Assembly: GCF_027596085.1 (NCBI RefSeq)
Contig: NC_072452.1
Coordinates: 6,950,790 to 7,014,789, forward strand
Direction: 5' to 3'
Length of the DNA: 64,000 nucleotides
Origin: Anoplopoma fimbria
Taxonomy: Eukaryota > Chordata > Actinopteri > Perciformes > Anoplopomatidae
Of the stretch, positions 26,001 through 36,290 are shown piece after piece; the first letter of the stretch is position 1; each line of letters opens with the position of its first letter. Position numbers and translations under genes: made by a program. Under the pieces are notes generated by a model. It saw nothing but the letters and a program-made list of their open reading frames with translations, was not told the origin of the DNA and ran no database searches.

Positions 26001-27213
26001 TTTCTCTATCTGGGAATGTTGGCAGTGGTAGAAGGAGAAGGCTACTCAAAACTTTTTTCTCAAGTCAAACTATTTATAAAGCAGTAAAACAGTAAAAGTC
26101 GTGCATCTACATTTTTAACAGTCAATGAAGGTGGAAGGTGTTCATGGTGGAGCTTTCAATTCTAATATGATGCTGGATAGTTAGATAAATAATAATGCAT
26201 TGTATTTGGTTTGTTATATTTTGTGAGTCAAATATAAATTTGCGACATAACCAGTAACATTTGACAGGAAAAAGGTATAATAACATGTTTTCTTTCTTCT
26301 TCTTCTTTCTACAGTTGAGTTACATATTTTGGGGGGCTTTTGTAATTAATTTAAGGATACATGAGTTAGAATAGTAAAATAATATGATACTTTATAAAAT
26401 CTCAACATCATGGTAGGTGTATATCTGTTTGGGGCCCTTTTAGTTGGGGCCCACAGGCCCAGTTTGTCTGCCTTGTGCAATCCTAAAGTCTGCACCTGGT
26501 GTTTTTTTCCACAAACCCGACTATATGCCTATATCACTAGTGTTTCACACCTTGAGTAGCTGTGACTTGGGTGTGACTTAACGATGTCACGGCAGGTTTT
26601 TTGCTGAAGACCGAGCAGTTCTGGAGAAAACCAGAAGCAGCAACTCCACAGGCCAAACATTCGGCCCGTTCTGAACAGGCATGTTTTGGACTGCACTACT
26701 TGGGGGAAAATGAAGCAGAATCTGTCTGTTTACTCCAATAAGCATCCGTCTCCAAGGAAAATAAATGCACAAGACCCAGCACACCCAGATCGCTCTGCAT
26801 TTTGGTACTTCTAGAGGGAGACATGTGGTGTGTCTTTGTGCACGAAAGAATCAATGCCCTTTGTAGTGAACACTAGCTCACTAGTATTGTATGACCATAG
26901 AAAGATTGACCGGACACTGTGGCTTTGACACTGATACTCTTTTAATTAATTGATTATAAAAATAATTATTCAGTTTTTGTTTGTTCTAACATGGGATTTG
27001 AGGTTATTTTAGTTGATTAAAATGTATTTATTGTCAGTCTGGACAAGCCTAATCCCTCAGAGTTTAACATGTAATATTACTATGCTTGTGACAGAGTTGT
27101 TGCTTTTCTCTTGCTGCCCTCCAGGGGGCTCCGGTTTCAAGCCAGACCCTGCTCTAATGGACTTTGGCCAGTCCAACCCTGAGGATGAGGACCTGTACAG
27201 CACACGCAGCTGA
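18917..27213 (+). CDS. apool: apool (MICOS complex subunit MIC27), complete
   Basis: APOOL/MIC27 is an inner mitochondrial membrane protein of the MICOS complex that binds cardiolipin and shapes cristae. Main exons: 18917-18928, 20052-20150, 20243-20368, 20837-20891, 21262-21360, 22283-22374, 22468-22584, 23679-23886, 23992-24513, 24815-24943, 27125-27213. Phases chain throughout and give 515 residues. The N-terminus MAAKVVMVAVP is hydrophobic. Then come the apolipoprotein O-like core (VKTRSVNLYYAGEDVYYYLK, PPGFLPRFGTVTMAGLLGMF, a Gly-rich membrane segment, VTGKKVYAVGQW), a long Ala/Pro/Val/Glu-rich part, and the family C-terminus KPDPALMDFGQSNPEDEDLY-STRS. Human APOOL has about 268 residues; the extra length is in exons 8-10, mostly a coding minisatellite. 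The C-terminal signature and core separate it from apoo. A cassette exon at 25103 may be optional. Confidence 0.95.
19307..19382 (+). repeat. 27 bp tandem repeat, 2.8 copies
   Basis: Unit begins TGTGTCCACATGAACCATAA and is repeated at 19307, 19334 and 19361, essentially identical. Confidence 0.95.
19640..19900 (+). repeat. non-LTR-type element 3' end
   Basis: Ends TAAGTCACTTTGGATAAAAG CGTCTGCTAAATGAC followed by TGTAA repeats, a 3' end I know from many fish genomes. 5' limit approximate. Confidence 0.6.
20052..20150 (+). CDS. apool: apool exon 2
   Basis: Acceptor gtcctag, donor gtacgg. Encodes VVMVAVPTVMGIASIRVYTV and SEVPTDGLVTREK, the hydrophobic N-terminal segment probably used for mitochondrial targeting and membrane insertion. 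Confidence 0.92.
20243..20368 (+). CDS. apool: apool exon 3
   Basis: Acceptor gtccccag, donor gtatta. Encodes LNLYTPLPQSAQARFVPERP and a helix up to QAVK, equal to the LPIYTAPP region of human APOOL. Confidence 0.92.
20837..20891 (+). CDS. apool: apool exon 4
   Basis: Acceptor ccctgcag, donor gtgagt. Encodes GACVSVKTRSVNLYYAGE plus one base; start of the conserved APOO/APOOL core. Confidence 0.92.
21262..21360 (+). CDS. apool: apool exon 5, core domain
   Basis: Acceptor tttcccag, donor gtaacc. Encodes DVYYYLKDPPPGFLPRFGTV and TMAGLLGMFLARKG, the most conserved stretch of the family, with a Gly-rich membrane helix. Confidence 0.95.
21361..22282 (+). other. apool intron 5
   Basis: AT-rich; nothing recognised. 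Confidence 0.5.
22283..22374 (+). CDS. apool: apool exon 6, second membrane segment
   Basis: Acceptor tatttcag, donor gtaacc. Encodes SHFKRLAVPLGLMSAGASVC followed by YPAQTVAVLK, the second Gly/Ala-rich segment ending in the family motif CYP. Confidence 0.95.
22468..22584 (+). CDS. apool: apool exon 7
   Basis: Acceptor ttccctag, donor gttaac. Encodes VTGKKVYAVGQWSSAAVSSL and a short tail. This is the last well-conserved block before the low-complexity part. Confidence 0.92.
22643..23008 (+). repeat. fish interspersed repeat in apool intron 7
   Basis: Starts GGGGCTGCACGGTGGTGTAG TGGTTAGCACTG, includes GTTTGCATGTTCTCCCCGTG and CTGGCGACCTGTCCAGGGTG, and ends in GGAT tetranucleotides (22987-23008). 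A very common teleost repeat; class not settled here. Confidence 0.75.
23009..23077 (+). repeat. (TA)n microsatellite
   Basis: About 69 bp of pure TA directly after the GGAT tail of the preceding repeat. Confidence 0.95.
23679..23886 (+). CDS. apool: apool exon 8, Ser/Glu/Val-rich
   Basis: Acceptor cacattag, donor gtatcg. An open acidic low-complexity sequence (PAAVVEEASEPSTTDDSSAQ and on), phase-compatible on both sides. I know no counterpart in human APOOL. Confidence 0.85.
23992..24513 (+). CDS. apool: apool exon 9, PVESA repeat exon
   Basis: Acceptor cttgtccag, donor gtacga. 522 bp, open throughout. From about 24171 to 24485 it is a 15 bp coding minisatellite of roughly twenty five-residue units such as PVESA, PVEAP and ALVDA, with a higher-order 45 bp pattern. 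The antisense strand is also open, but only because the unit length is a multiple of three. Confidence 0.88.
24171..24485 (+). repeat. apool: 15 bp coding minisatellite in apool
   Basis: Units such as CCAGTGGAGTCTGCT repeated about twenty times in frame, with a block containing CTAGTGGATGCC recurring at 45-75 bp spacing. Confidence 0.93.
24815..24943 (+). CDS. apool: apool exon 10
   Basis: Acceptor atccacag, donor gtactg. Encodes VPVVESAEPEEPAVQPELTD and ends in QENNK plus one base, an acidic Pro-rich continuation that joins in phase to the final exon. Confidence 0.85.
24944..27124 (+). other. apool last intron
   Basis: Contains the candidate cassette exon 25103-25159. About 25480-25830 is GC-richer with a 103-codon open frame I do not recognise. 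Otherwise AT-rich. Confidence 0.5.
25103..25159 (+). CDS. apool: apool candidate cassette exon
   Basis: After acceptor ttttccag an open frame encodes SHPVLHHKPALKSVEKQT. A possible donor gtatga at 25160 keeps phase 1 on both sides, adding 19 codons. Without that splice the frame runs to TAG at 25231-25233 and would give a protein lacking the conserved C-terminus. The HPVLHHKPAL stretch resembles the THVLKHSVPL segment of human APOOL, which argues that it is real. Confidence 0.5.
27125..27213 (+). CDS. apool: apool last coding exon
   Basis: Acceptor gccctccag. Encodes GSGFKPDPALMDFGQSNPED then EDLYSTRS and TGA, the diagnostic C-terminus of APOOL. Confidence 0.96.
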
Positions 27214-27850
27214 GAGCCCACAGCCGGCGGCAGCAGAAAGCTCATTCCCACACTGCCATCTCGTATCTCATTCAGATCATCAGACGCTCTGTATCATTAT
27301 GCAGTGTAAATAGGTCATTTTGCAAGAGTTAGGAAGTCTTTCATCACATTTCTGTTCTTGTTTCTTCAACCCACATCATTTATATTTCCACGGAAAAGGT
27401 CCAAGTAAGTTTGTTTTGAAGCGGCAGGGCAGCAATCCACTTGAGAACTGAGTCAGTTTGCGTAGGACAGAAACATGGAAAAATATTACACCCACAACTG
27501 TTAACAAGCCTTTTCAATCACAGATGGCAGATTGTGAATTTTTCTCTCTGTATGTGTCGTTTAACAATTATTGGCTTTTGTGCAACAGCTTTCACAGTCA
27601 TGAGTGCATGGTGCTTTTATTTATTGTAATTGCTTAGGTATGCTGAAAATACTGCATCTGGGCTGGTAATCATTACAACGTGGATTGTTGCTGATTCATT
27701 TTATGACATCACAAAATGTTCAGTTGTTTAGAACCAAAAATAAATCTATATTTTTCATGATTTCATGTTGTGCTTTTTTAAAGTAATTGTAAGTATTACA
27801 TTTAGTTAGTTCTGTTATTTATTGTAAATAAAAAAACCTAATAATTTTTA
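27214..27850 (+). other. apool: apool 3'UTR
   Basis: AT-rich sequence after the stop with AATAAA at 27739-27744 and again at 27827-27832; either could set the 3' end. Confidence 0.6.
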
Positions 27851-28179
27851 TTAACATCAAACCCCTCCAAAAACCTCATCAGAAATGACAGACCTAAAAG
27901 TGTAGTTTCAAAATCATAACACAATTAGCAGCTCACAGGACATTGACTTAATCTTCAATCGCACCTAAATCAAATAAAGAAAGCCTTTAATCTCCAGGGA
28001 AACCATTAATTTGTCTCTGTAGCTAACGGTGATCAGAAATCAACTGTGCACACAGAGAGATTTGACTTTGGTGAAATCCTGCTACACATAAAGCTTTTCA
28101 CTTTAGTGTAGTTTTGACCAAAAAAAACCAACTACTTGCAAACTAATGTCATTCCTATCCTTTTGTGTTTAATGCTAAT

Positions 28180-28314
28180 TAGCAAATGTTAGCATACCAA
28201 CACTGTACTAAGATATTGAACGCTGCAAACACCATACCTGCCAAAAGATAGAATGTTAGCATTGTGAGCATGTTTGCTTATGTTAGTGTTCAGCTCAAAG
28301 CACCTCTGTTAGCT
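28180..28314 (-). repeat. interspersed repeat family B, fragment
   Basis: AATGCTAATTAGCAAATGTT, then GTTAGCATTGTGAGCATGTT; reverse orientation of the family seen at 30710 and 50200. Confidence 0.6.
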
Positions 28315-28563
28315 AGGAAACACTGACTGTGTCCCTTGGGATCCGATTTACTAGCAGTTACTTTACTGACAAAGGAAGCTGTTCTCATTTGAATGTTTAC
28401 AGTAGGAGTCCATTTATGACATGGTTCAAATTCGTTCAACTAATTGAGGAAATTGGAGCATAACATGTAACAAGACCGAGAGGCAATGTACAGACAGTAC
28501 ATTCAGTGTCAGTAAACTAACTGCTAGTAAATCGGATCCCAAGGGATACAGTCATTGTTTCCT
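28315..28563. mobile_element. MITE with long terminal inverted repeats
   Basis: About 249 bp whose ends form inverted repeats of about 55 bp: left AGGAAACACTGACTGTGTCC C TTGGGATCCG..., right the complement with about four differences. No coding capacity. Target duplication not identified, so the superfamily is open. Confidence 0.8.
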
Positions 28564-30709
28564 GAAACAAAAGCTGGGACACTGACAATCAAATTTCAAT
28601 GACAAACAACATCCGTACAGTGAAATGGACAAAATGAATCATGAAAATGATTCTGTTGAGGAACTCCTTTGGTTTGAGCTGCAAATGTGTGCATTAACAT
28701 TGTGAATCTCGGGTGTAGGCTACTTTTAAATCTATCTGTTAACATCTTTATAGCTTCTTTACTCCCCCTCAGAGGAACCGGAGCTCCCCGGACCTCATAA
28801 ACTCTTCTTGGGGTTGACCAGAGTCATGACCCCTGGGACTCTTGTGTGTGTGTGTGTGAGTGTGTGAGCATGCTCACATATGTTTATAAGAGAAAAACTA
28901 AGAGAGGAATCAATAAGACGCCAATATGTTCTCATCCTTCTTCCTGTTATACATGGGAAAAAACACACATGTAACCATGCATCCGGTGGCATCGGGGCTA
29001 CAGTGTGTGCTGCTGCTTTGAGTCAAGGGGTTAAAGGACTTGGGCTGGTGTGTATGTGCTTTTTTTTTTTAGACAGGCACTCCCAAATGTTCTGATAATA
29101 AAAAAAAAACAATAACTCCGAAGAACAACTTGTGCCCTGGATTCATTATCCACCAACAGTATTAACAAACCCATATGGAACATACTGACTCCGATCAGAA
29201 TAGAACAGAGCAGAGAGAGTGGGAATGCTGAAAATCTGTGCAACCCTTTCTACTCTCATGGGCATCTTGTTGCTATAAGCACAGGGGCCAGTGTTGGAGG
29301 CAAGATGTGAGGCTAAGTATAGCCTCATCTCACCTCTCTCAAGGGCTCCCTGCACATATGGGGGCCCCCTTCCTTACAGGATCCCACACAAACAGCAGCT
29401 ATGATTATGTTCTGAGAACAAATGTTAGACTGGACTCTGTCATGTTGTCCAGAGTTCTCTCAGATTTTTCTTGACCAGCAAAGAGGAAGCAGGGCTCACA
29501 ACCCCTGACCTCTCACCTCTCACCCGCCGTATTTTCCACAGAGGACTTTGCGACGGTTATGGCCTGTGGTGGTTATCTTCCCAGGATCCGGTTTGTGAGG
29601 GAGACCCCCACCATCAAATAAACACATAGCACATTTATCAGTAAATAATATAAACATAACAATTATGTAAGCAGTTTAAGGGTGTTTGTGAATACAGTAT
29701 ATGTTTACTTGTGCATGTTGGCCCCTTTCTTTATTTGTATGGATCAGTGTGTGTACACAGTTTGTGCGCATGGTCTTGTGCAAACAGTTTTCTCTCTTTT
29801 TCTCATTGATGTAGATACAATCTGATGTTGGCAGCTCATTCTGTTCAGTGGTAACAGTATGTGCACATAATGCACACATACCTATCAAGTAATCATTTGT
29901 TGTTTTGCAGACAACTGATAGCTGTATAACTTTTGGTTGCAGCAACATCCACAGATATAAAATCATAATATATCTAGTTAATGAGAGCAGAAGAAAAAGA
30001 AAGAAACTTTTGACAAAGTAAAGTAGCAAAACGAAAAGGAAAAGCCGTCATGCTTTTAATCAAGAAAAAAACAAAACACTGAAGAAATAATTGGCTGGGA
30101 GATTAATATCCAGTATGGGTTGTGATGTAAGTTGAGGTTTGATGCTCTCTGCTCCTTTGCTCTCCTTATCTGCTGCCTGTTCGGACACTGCCTTTTGGAT
30201 CATCAAACACCCACAGATGAACTAACGCTCCCACACATTCTCAAACTGTTTATCACTCAGCCTCTATCCGTGCATCGAACACCCAAAGCAGAGAGGATAT
30301 TTTGAATTTTGTGTCAGAATTACCCGAGTTTTTTTAAATGCAATGCATGCTATAAAAAGTGAAACTTGTATCTACATGCCAGCTGAATTGATTGTCTAGG
30401 ATAAAGTGAGATTGCCCCTCCAATTGTTGATAAAGGTCAAAGAATGTCAAACACGAGCCACTTTAAGATAAACAATACAAAGAAAAAAAAAAGTGAAAGT
30501 AAGATTGTCTGAATGTCTAGCGAACAGACAAATCAATCTCTTCGTTTGAATGTCTGTAGTGTTTTCACTGTATCAAGGAGGTTTGTACCTGTTATAGCAG
30601 TGCTAGAAGAAGTAACGTTAGTCAACTACTTTACATAAGTAGTAGATAACATTAGTAAATAAGTAGATATAATAACACACGTGTAAAATAGTCAAGTAAA
30701 AGTGTCTAC

Positions 30710-30945
30710 AGCCATGCTAACAGCTCTGTGAGGCTGTACCTCATGCTAACACTAGCGTGCTAAAATAATCACATTGACAATGCCAACATGCTGATGTTGA
30801 GTACAGTAGGTAACAATAATGTGTACTATATACATCACAGTATATTTTATATAATCTTTTGTCAGCATGCTAGGATTTGTTAGCATGTGCAGCTGAGGTA
30901 GGGAATTCATTAGTTTTCCAAGTATTTGGTAGTAAACTTAAAGGT
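30710..30945 (+). repeat. interspersed repeat family B, fragment
   Basis: GCTAACAGCTCTGTGAGGCT, then ACATTGACAATGCCAACATG and CATTAGTTTTCCAAGTATTT. A common fish repeat rich in GCTAACATGC-like words. Confidence 0.65.
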
Positions 30946-31099
30946 GGGGTCTGCAACATTGTAAAAACAAGCAAGAGTATGCTAGATTTGAAAAAGTATC
31001 CAACTGAGAAAACCCAGCCCAGTGTAGGAGAAATGCTTAAAAGTGCTGCCCTCTCCAGTTCTGAAAAGTGAACCCAGTGCGGAAGTGCCTTAAAATTGC

Positions 31100-31300
31100 A
31101 TTCTTTCTAATGGCCATCAGGGGGCGAGTCCTCTGGTTGCAAAAAGAAGTCTGATTGTATGGAAGTCTATGAGAAAATTACCCTACTTCTCATTGGGTGG
31201 AATCACAACGACTTTGTCCACTTATTGTATAAAGTCTAGGGTGCTGCAGTGATAACATATTTTTGAAGGCCTACCTTTTAAAAAATAACTGGTTTCCCGA
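31100..31300 (+). repeat. old interspersed repeat
   Basis: Contains GTATGGAAGTCTATGAGAAA ATTACCCTACTTCTC, a sequence I know as part of a widespread fish repeat. Limits approximate. Confidence 0.5.
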
Positions 31301-31619
31301 CCAAAATCCAATCAGATTTTTCCATTGAATTATGGATTATTGCAGAAAATAAGATCCATGGCAAACACGTTTTTGATACTTTCACGCTTTGTTCATCAAG
31401 ATAATCTTCACAAATGAACACCACTTTTTTTTCTTTTTGAAGCAAATATGAAATAGGCAGAAGTTAAAAGCTAACTTTAGGCTGTAAACAAACTACACCA
31501 CAGTCGCATGAGTGCGGCGAGAGGGTTATCTACGTATCTATGACGTATTTTATATCCCAGAAGAAAACATGAAAATGTCTTAAGCAAATGTTAGCTGCAG
31601 ACCTTATCTTTAAAGTCAT

Positions 31620-32212
31620 AGTATAGCATGACTTTTTACGACATACTATACTAAGACCTTTTTGACATAATATACTTTTACTTTTTTCGACATACTATAC
31701 TATGACTTTATTATGACTATTATATTATTGATGAAATTATAAAAAATGTCATTAATGTCATAGAATAATATTTGGAAAAAGTCATAATAAAGTATTTAAA
31801 AAAAATGAACAGCATACTATGTCCAAAAAAGTAATAGAAAGAATACAGAAAAAAAAACTGAAAAAAATCATAGTATAGTATGTCGTAAAAGTAATAGTAT
31901 AGTACAGTATGTCAGAAAAAGTCATCGTAAAGTAAAGTCAAAAAAGTCATAATATAGTATGTTGTAGAAAGTCATAGTATAGTATATCAAAAAGAGTCAT
32001 AAAATAGTCATGGTATTGTATGCCCAAAAAATACATAGCATAGTATGTTGAAAAAAGTCATAGTAAAGTATGTCGTAAAAAGTCATAGTATAGTATCTTG
32101 AAAAAAGTAATAGTATAGTATGTTGAAACAAGTCATATTATAATTGGTCAAAAAAAGTCATAGTATAGCATGACTTGTTAAAAGGCAAAGTATAGTATGT
32201 CAAGAAAAGTCC
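31620..32212. repeat. A/T-rich minisatellite, left block with orientation switch
   Basis: Degenerate units of about 24 bp. From about 31625 to 31717 they read CGACATACTATACTATGAC; after about 31775 they read as the complement, GTCATAGTATAGTATGTCG, with runs of A between units. Confidence 0.88.
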
Positions 32213-33337
32213 AAGGGTACATCCCAAGTTGCTTATTTTTCATTTCCTTGCTCCTCGCTTGAACCGGAAGTTTTTCTGCTCCTCCACATTGACGGCCGTC
32301 CCAAAGCTCTTCTTTCCGCTCTGAGGAGCCATAAGCAGGGATTCACGAGAGCAGACTTCCATGACGTGTTGTAAGGGCTGACATGCCCCCCCATTGTTCA
32401 TCAGTTATATGATTGGTCGTGCAACCAATTGTACTGATCTCATGTTTCTCATCATAATTGGAGTTTCATACCAGAGTGAAGACAGATCACAGATATTAAA
32501 CTCAAGTGTTATATTTGATTTGTTTTCTGGATCACCATTTGGTTTAATGTAGGTCTGAACAACTAAAGGACCACAAAACAACTTTCTTAAATTCTTTAAA
32601 ATAATTGTCTTTTCATGATCTCATATTTCCCACAATAACTTTTATTATGGATATAATTAAACCCAGAGAGAGCAGGAGAGTCTGTCTGTCAGCAGAAACA
32701 CATTTTACATAATGTATCATCATTTCAATTCAGTCATGTGAGGCTGATAATTCCTGAGTGTCGGGTTTGATGAGTTATAAAGTTTCCTCTGAAACATTGA
32801 GCCTAATAAGATAATTCCAGTGTTCAAAGGAAACCATAATCATATTCTGGGTTATTTAATAGTAACTTCACAATCAGAATTCCAAAACATACAAACACAA
32901 AAATATTTTATAAATAAAACTAGCACTGTCCGCCAGCAGAAATCGGTCCCGCTCTTATAAGCAGGACAGAGAACACAGTATAAACACTCAATGCAGTTTG
33001 TTAAACAGGTAACAGGCTACAGAGTAAAACATTTCAACCTTGGCAGTGATAATAACTGTGTTTTTATCAATATTAGTACAGTTCACATGTCGGCAGACAC
33101 AAACTCTGTCCAAAGTCTCAAGCTGTTAAAGCCGACTGACAGCTGGTCCAGATGTGATCAGCTACTCCGCTGTGATCAGAGACCGCAGTCATCAGAAACA
33201 GACGTTGCTTCACGGGACGCTTCGGAGGAAAGGACGTCTCATTTTTCTTAAAATGTATTTTCTTGTTTCCTCTGTCCTTGCAAGGAAAAGACGCAAGTGA
33301 GGGAAACATGGATGCAATTAAGAGATTTGTGATTAAA
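32213..33337. mobile_element. segment interrupting the minisatellite, possible transposon
   Basis: Non-repetitive, 1.1 kb. Left end GGGTACATCCCAAGTTGCTT ... TTTCCTTGC; right end, read on the other strand, TTGCATCCATGTTTCCCTCA ... TTTTCCTTGC: weakly similar inverted ends. No transposase frame. Confidence 0.4.
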
Positions 33338-33860
33338 TTAGTCATAGTATAGTATGCTGAAAAAAGTCAAAAAAAGTCTGAGTATAGCATGTAAAAAAGT
33401 CATAGTATAGTATGTTGAAAAAATTCATCGTAATATGCTATCATATAGTATGTCGAATTTTTTTTATAAAAAACTCATAGTATAGTATGTTGAACAAGGT
33501 CATTGAAAAGTCAAAGTATAGTATGTCAAAAAAATGCATAGTTTAGTATGTAAAAAAAAGTTGTAGTACAGTATGTTCAACAAAAGTGATTAAAAAGTCA
33601 AAGAATAGCTTGTAAAAAAAAAGTACAAGATGTCGAAAAAAAGTGATTAAAAAGTAATTGTATAGTATCTAAAAAAACATTAAAAAGTCATAAAATAGTA
33701 TTTTGACAAAAGTCATTAAAAGGAAGATAAATGTATGATAAAAAAGGATACAATATTTAAAAAGTCAAAGTACAGTGTGCTGAAAAAACAGTAGTACTTT
33801 GCTGCAAAAGCAAAGTATGTCGGAAAAGGTCATAAAAAGTCATAGTATAAAACTTTGAAA
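33338..33860 (+). repeat. A/T-rich minisatellite, right block
   Basis: Same GTCATAGTATAGTATGT units as the left block, forward orientation, becoming more diverged to the right. Confidence 0.85.
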
Positions 33861-35418
33861 AATCTTATACTTACCAATACTTCTGAAAAAGTTTTGGAAA
33901 AATGTTGAATGTTATGTGCTCTATACCTATAGCTGTCATAGTTGACTGAAAATTGCAATATTACCCTTTGAATTTTAGTGGAATGGAACCGTAATGTAGC
34001 AGAAAATAATACAAGTACCTCCAAATCACAGTATGCTACAGTGCTTCAATAAATTAACTTAGTAACTTTCCCCAACCATATTACAGAGGAACTGAGGGGA
34101 GGCAGAGACATGGTCATATCATCTTCTATTTCTGTTGACAGCACAACACCATCAATTTCAGTTTTAAGTTGTAAGGGCCTTTGGCTTATCTGCGTATGTA
34201 TGTGTGAGAAGAACAACTGTGCATACCCAGCATGCCAGTGGAAGCACACTGAATTATGAAGTTTCCGTTTTGGAAAGCCTAACCATCACATTTGAACAAT
34301 TTGTCCCTTATAGTGAATTCCAAATTTCTCATATCCTGCAAGAAGTCTTTAATTTGCGGCCTTCGAAATCTGCTGCTTTCTGTCTAGCCTTCATCCGTCA
34401 TCCTCTCCGTCAGCTTTCCCACGGCTATTAGAACATGTCAGATCCTGATAGATACTCTATGGAGCAGAGTGCACACACACTCGCTCGCGACACGCATGTA
34501 AACAGATGCAACACACTGCGTCAATGCGTGCATGCCAGGCTGAGATTAAGTACATTCAGCTGCAGAACTACTGTAGCAAAAGAGCCCACGGACACGTGCA
34601 ATTGCACGTGCACAGACATGGAGAGATTCACGCTCACACTGTTGATCAAAGGAGCTGTGATGTAATCAGTATCCGAGCTTTGCGAGCATCCCTCATTAAC
34701 TTTCACCAGAGGCTCTAATGAAAAACCACTGGAGGGAATCTCCATTTTTCTCTCCTTCTTTCCCTCCTCTTCCTCCCCCTCTTTTCTTCTCATCTCCTTG
34801 TTCACTCCCTGCAGTATCTGCTCGTCCTCCTCCTCATTCATCTTCCACACTGTGCCTCCCCTCTCTCCCTCTGCCCCAGTGGCTGGCTTGGCTTCCGCTG
34901 AGACAGAGTAAATATTTCCCATGGCTTATCTGACCGCTGACAGGACGAATATGACACTAAGTGCGATGCTCTGCTAATTAACAGGCAGCCTCCGTTCCTC
35001 GGGTCAGAGGTCCCGGCGGGGACAGCTATGGCTTTAAGTTTGACACCTCAAACACACTGGTGTCCTAATAGTTACAGTAAGGTATGACACACGGTTTTGT
35101 GTCTGCAGTCAATGGAGACGCAGCTATTACTCAAACACACATCTTGACTTGATTTCCTTAGTTTGGGCCTTTTCTGGAAGAGACTCTAGGAAGGAGGGAA
35201 AAAAGGAGGGATCGAATGAAATACAGAGAGAGAGAGCATGTTCTTCTTATTCTCTCTTTCTCTGCTGGCTGGCTTGTGTCCAGGTAGAGTCCAGCCTCCT
35301 GGTAATGATGAAGGTGTGACGTGGAAGCAACTTCCCTGTTGTGCAATGATCATGAGGCTCTTGGGGGCTATAAGACCCCGAACATCATCTGGTTTCTCGG
35401 AGCCTTCAGTCTGTTTTC

Positions 35419-35420
<2 letters not shown>

Positions 35421-35459
<39 letters not shown>
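35421..35459 (+). repeat. (CA)n microsatellite
   Basis: About 39 bp of CA upstream of the candidate agtr2 5'UTR exon. Confidence 0.93.
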
Positions 35460-35461
<2 letters not shown>

Positions 35462-35499
35462 AGACATACACACACACAAACACAGAGGCATGATATGGT

Positions 35500-35626
35500 C
35501 TGGGGTACTCAGCTGTGCAGATTTCTCTTAGAGGGGTCGAGGAGCGATTGTCAAGACATGGACTTTAGCCATAAGAGGCATTGAAAACCTCTTGACTGCT
35601 TGGACTGGAGGCTCAATCACTCACAG
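35500..35626 (+). other. agtr2: agtr2 non-coding 5'UTR exon (candidate)
   Basis: A good donor (TCACAG before gtaagatt) at 35626/35627 pairs with the acceptor at 36224, matching the known AT2 receptor layout of untranslated exons before a single coding exon. The 5' end is a guess; a TATA-like ctataagacc lies near 35370. Confidence 0.4.
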
Positions 35627-36224
35627 GTAAGATTCATTATTTGAATAGATAGAAATCACATATACTGAGTCTGCTTTGATTTGGTTGTATCTCATTTTGA
35701 ATTTGATTAAATCCTCATTTTAAAGTTTCTTTCAATAATTCATCCGTCTTAAAATAATTACCAGTCCTTTTTTATTGAAAAATAGTTATTTGAAGATGTC
35801 ATTTCACTTATCTAACAGATCGCTTGCTTTAAATTCAATTTGTTGTTGTTTCTGTTTTTAATAATGCACTCCGCTGGTGCATAGGACAATAATAGGATCA
35901 GTTTCAGTGACTCAAGATTCTTGTAAATCTATTACATCTAAAATAAAGTTGGCACTTTTTGATTTATGCAACAAAAACGTATTTCAGTCATTAATACAAA
36001 AAAGATGTTTCTAAGGAACCGCTGCAGCAGCCAGATTATTACAGCCCCTTCATATGTATTTCATTACTGCCCAACTTCAATAATGTTGTAATGTATCTTT
36101 GTTGTGATAAGTCATCAAATAGGACAGCTAATAAACACTGCAGCCAACCAAAGATTACTGTGTTTTACTGTGTCCATAAAAGGCAGCTGAAGTTTGAATG
36201 TCCTCTGTTTTGTTTTATTTCCAG

Positions 36225-36290
36225 CTGACCTTGGAAAACTGAAAGGGGGGAAGTGAAATTGTGCGACGCAAGCGTACATCCAGTCCCATA
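36225..36290 (+). other. agtr2: agtr2 5'UTR in the coding exon
   Basis: Follows a strong acceptor ttttatttccag. The frame stays open upstream of the ATG but has no other ATG, so 36291 is the start. Confidence 0.6.

Larger units (their letters stand above)
27851..35499. other. intergenic apool-agtr2, repeat-rich
   Basis: No gene seen. Holds repeat family B fragments (28180-28314, 30710-30945), a MITE (28315-28563), an old repeat (31100-31300), the A/T-rich minisatellite blocks (31620-32212, 33338-33860) and the interrupting segment between them. Confidence 0.6.

Noticed and set aside
31620..33860. Regular repeats considered as a CRISPR array
   Set aside because: Units are contiguous and degenerate with no unique spacers, in a vertebrate genome.
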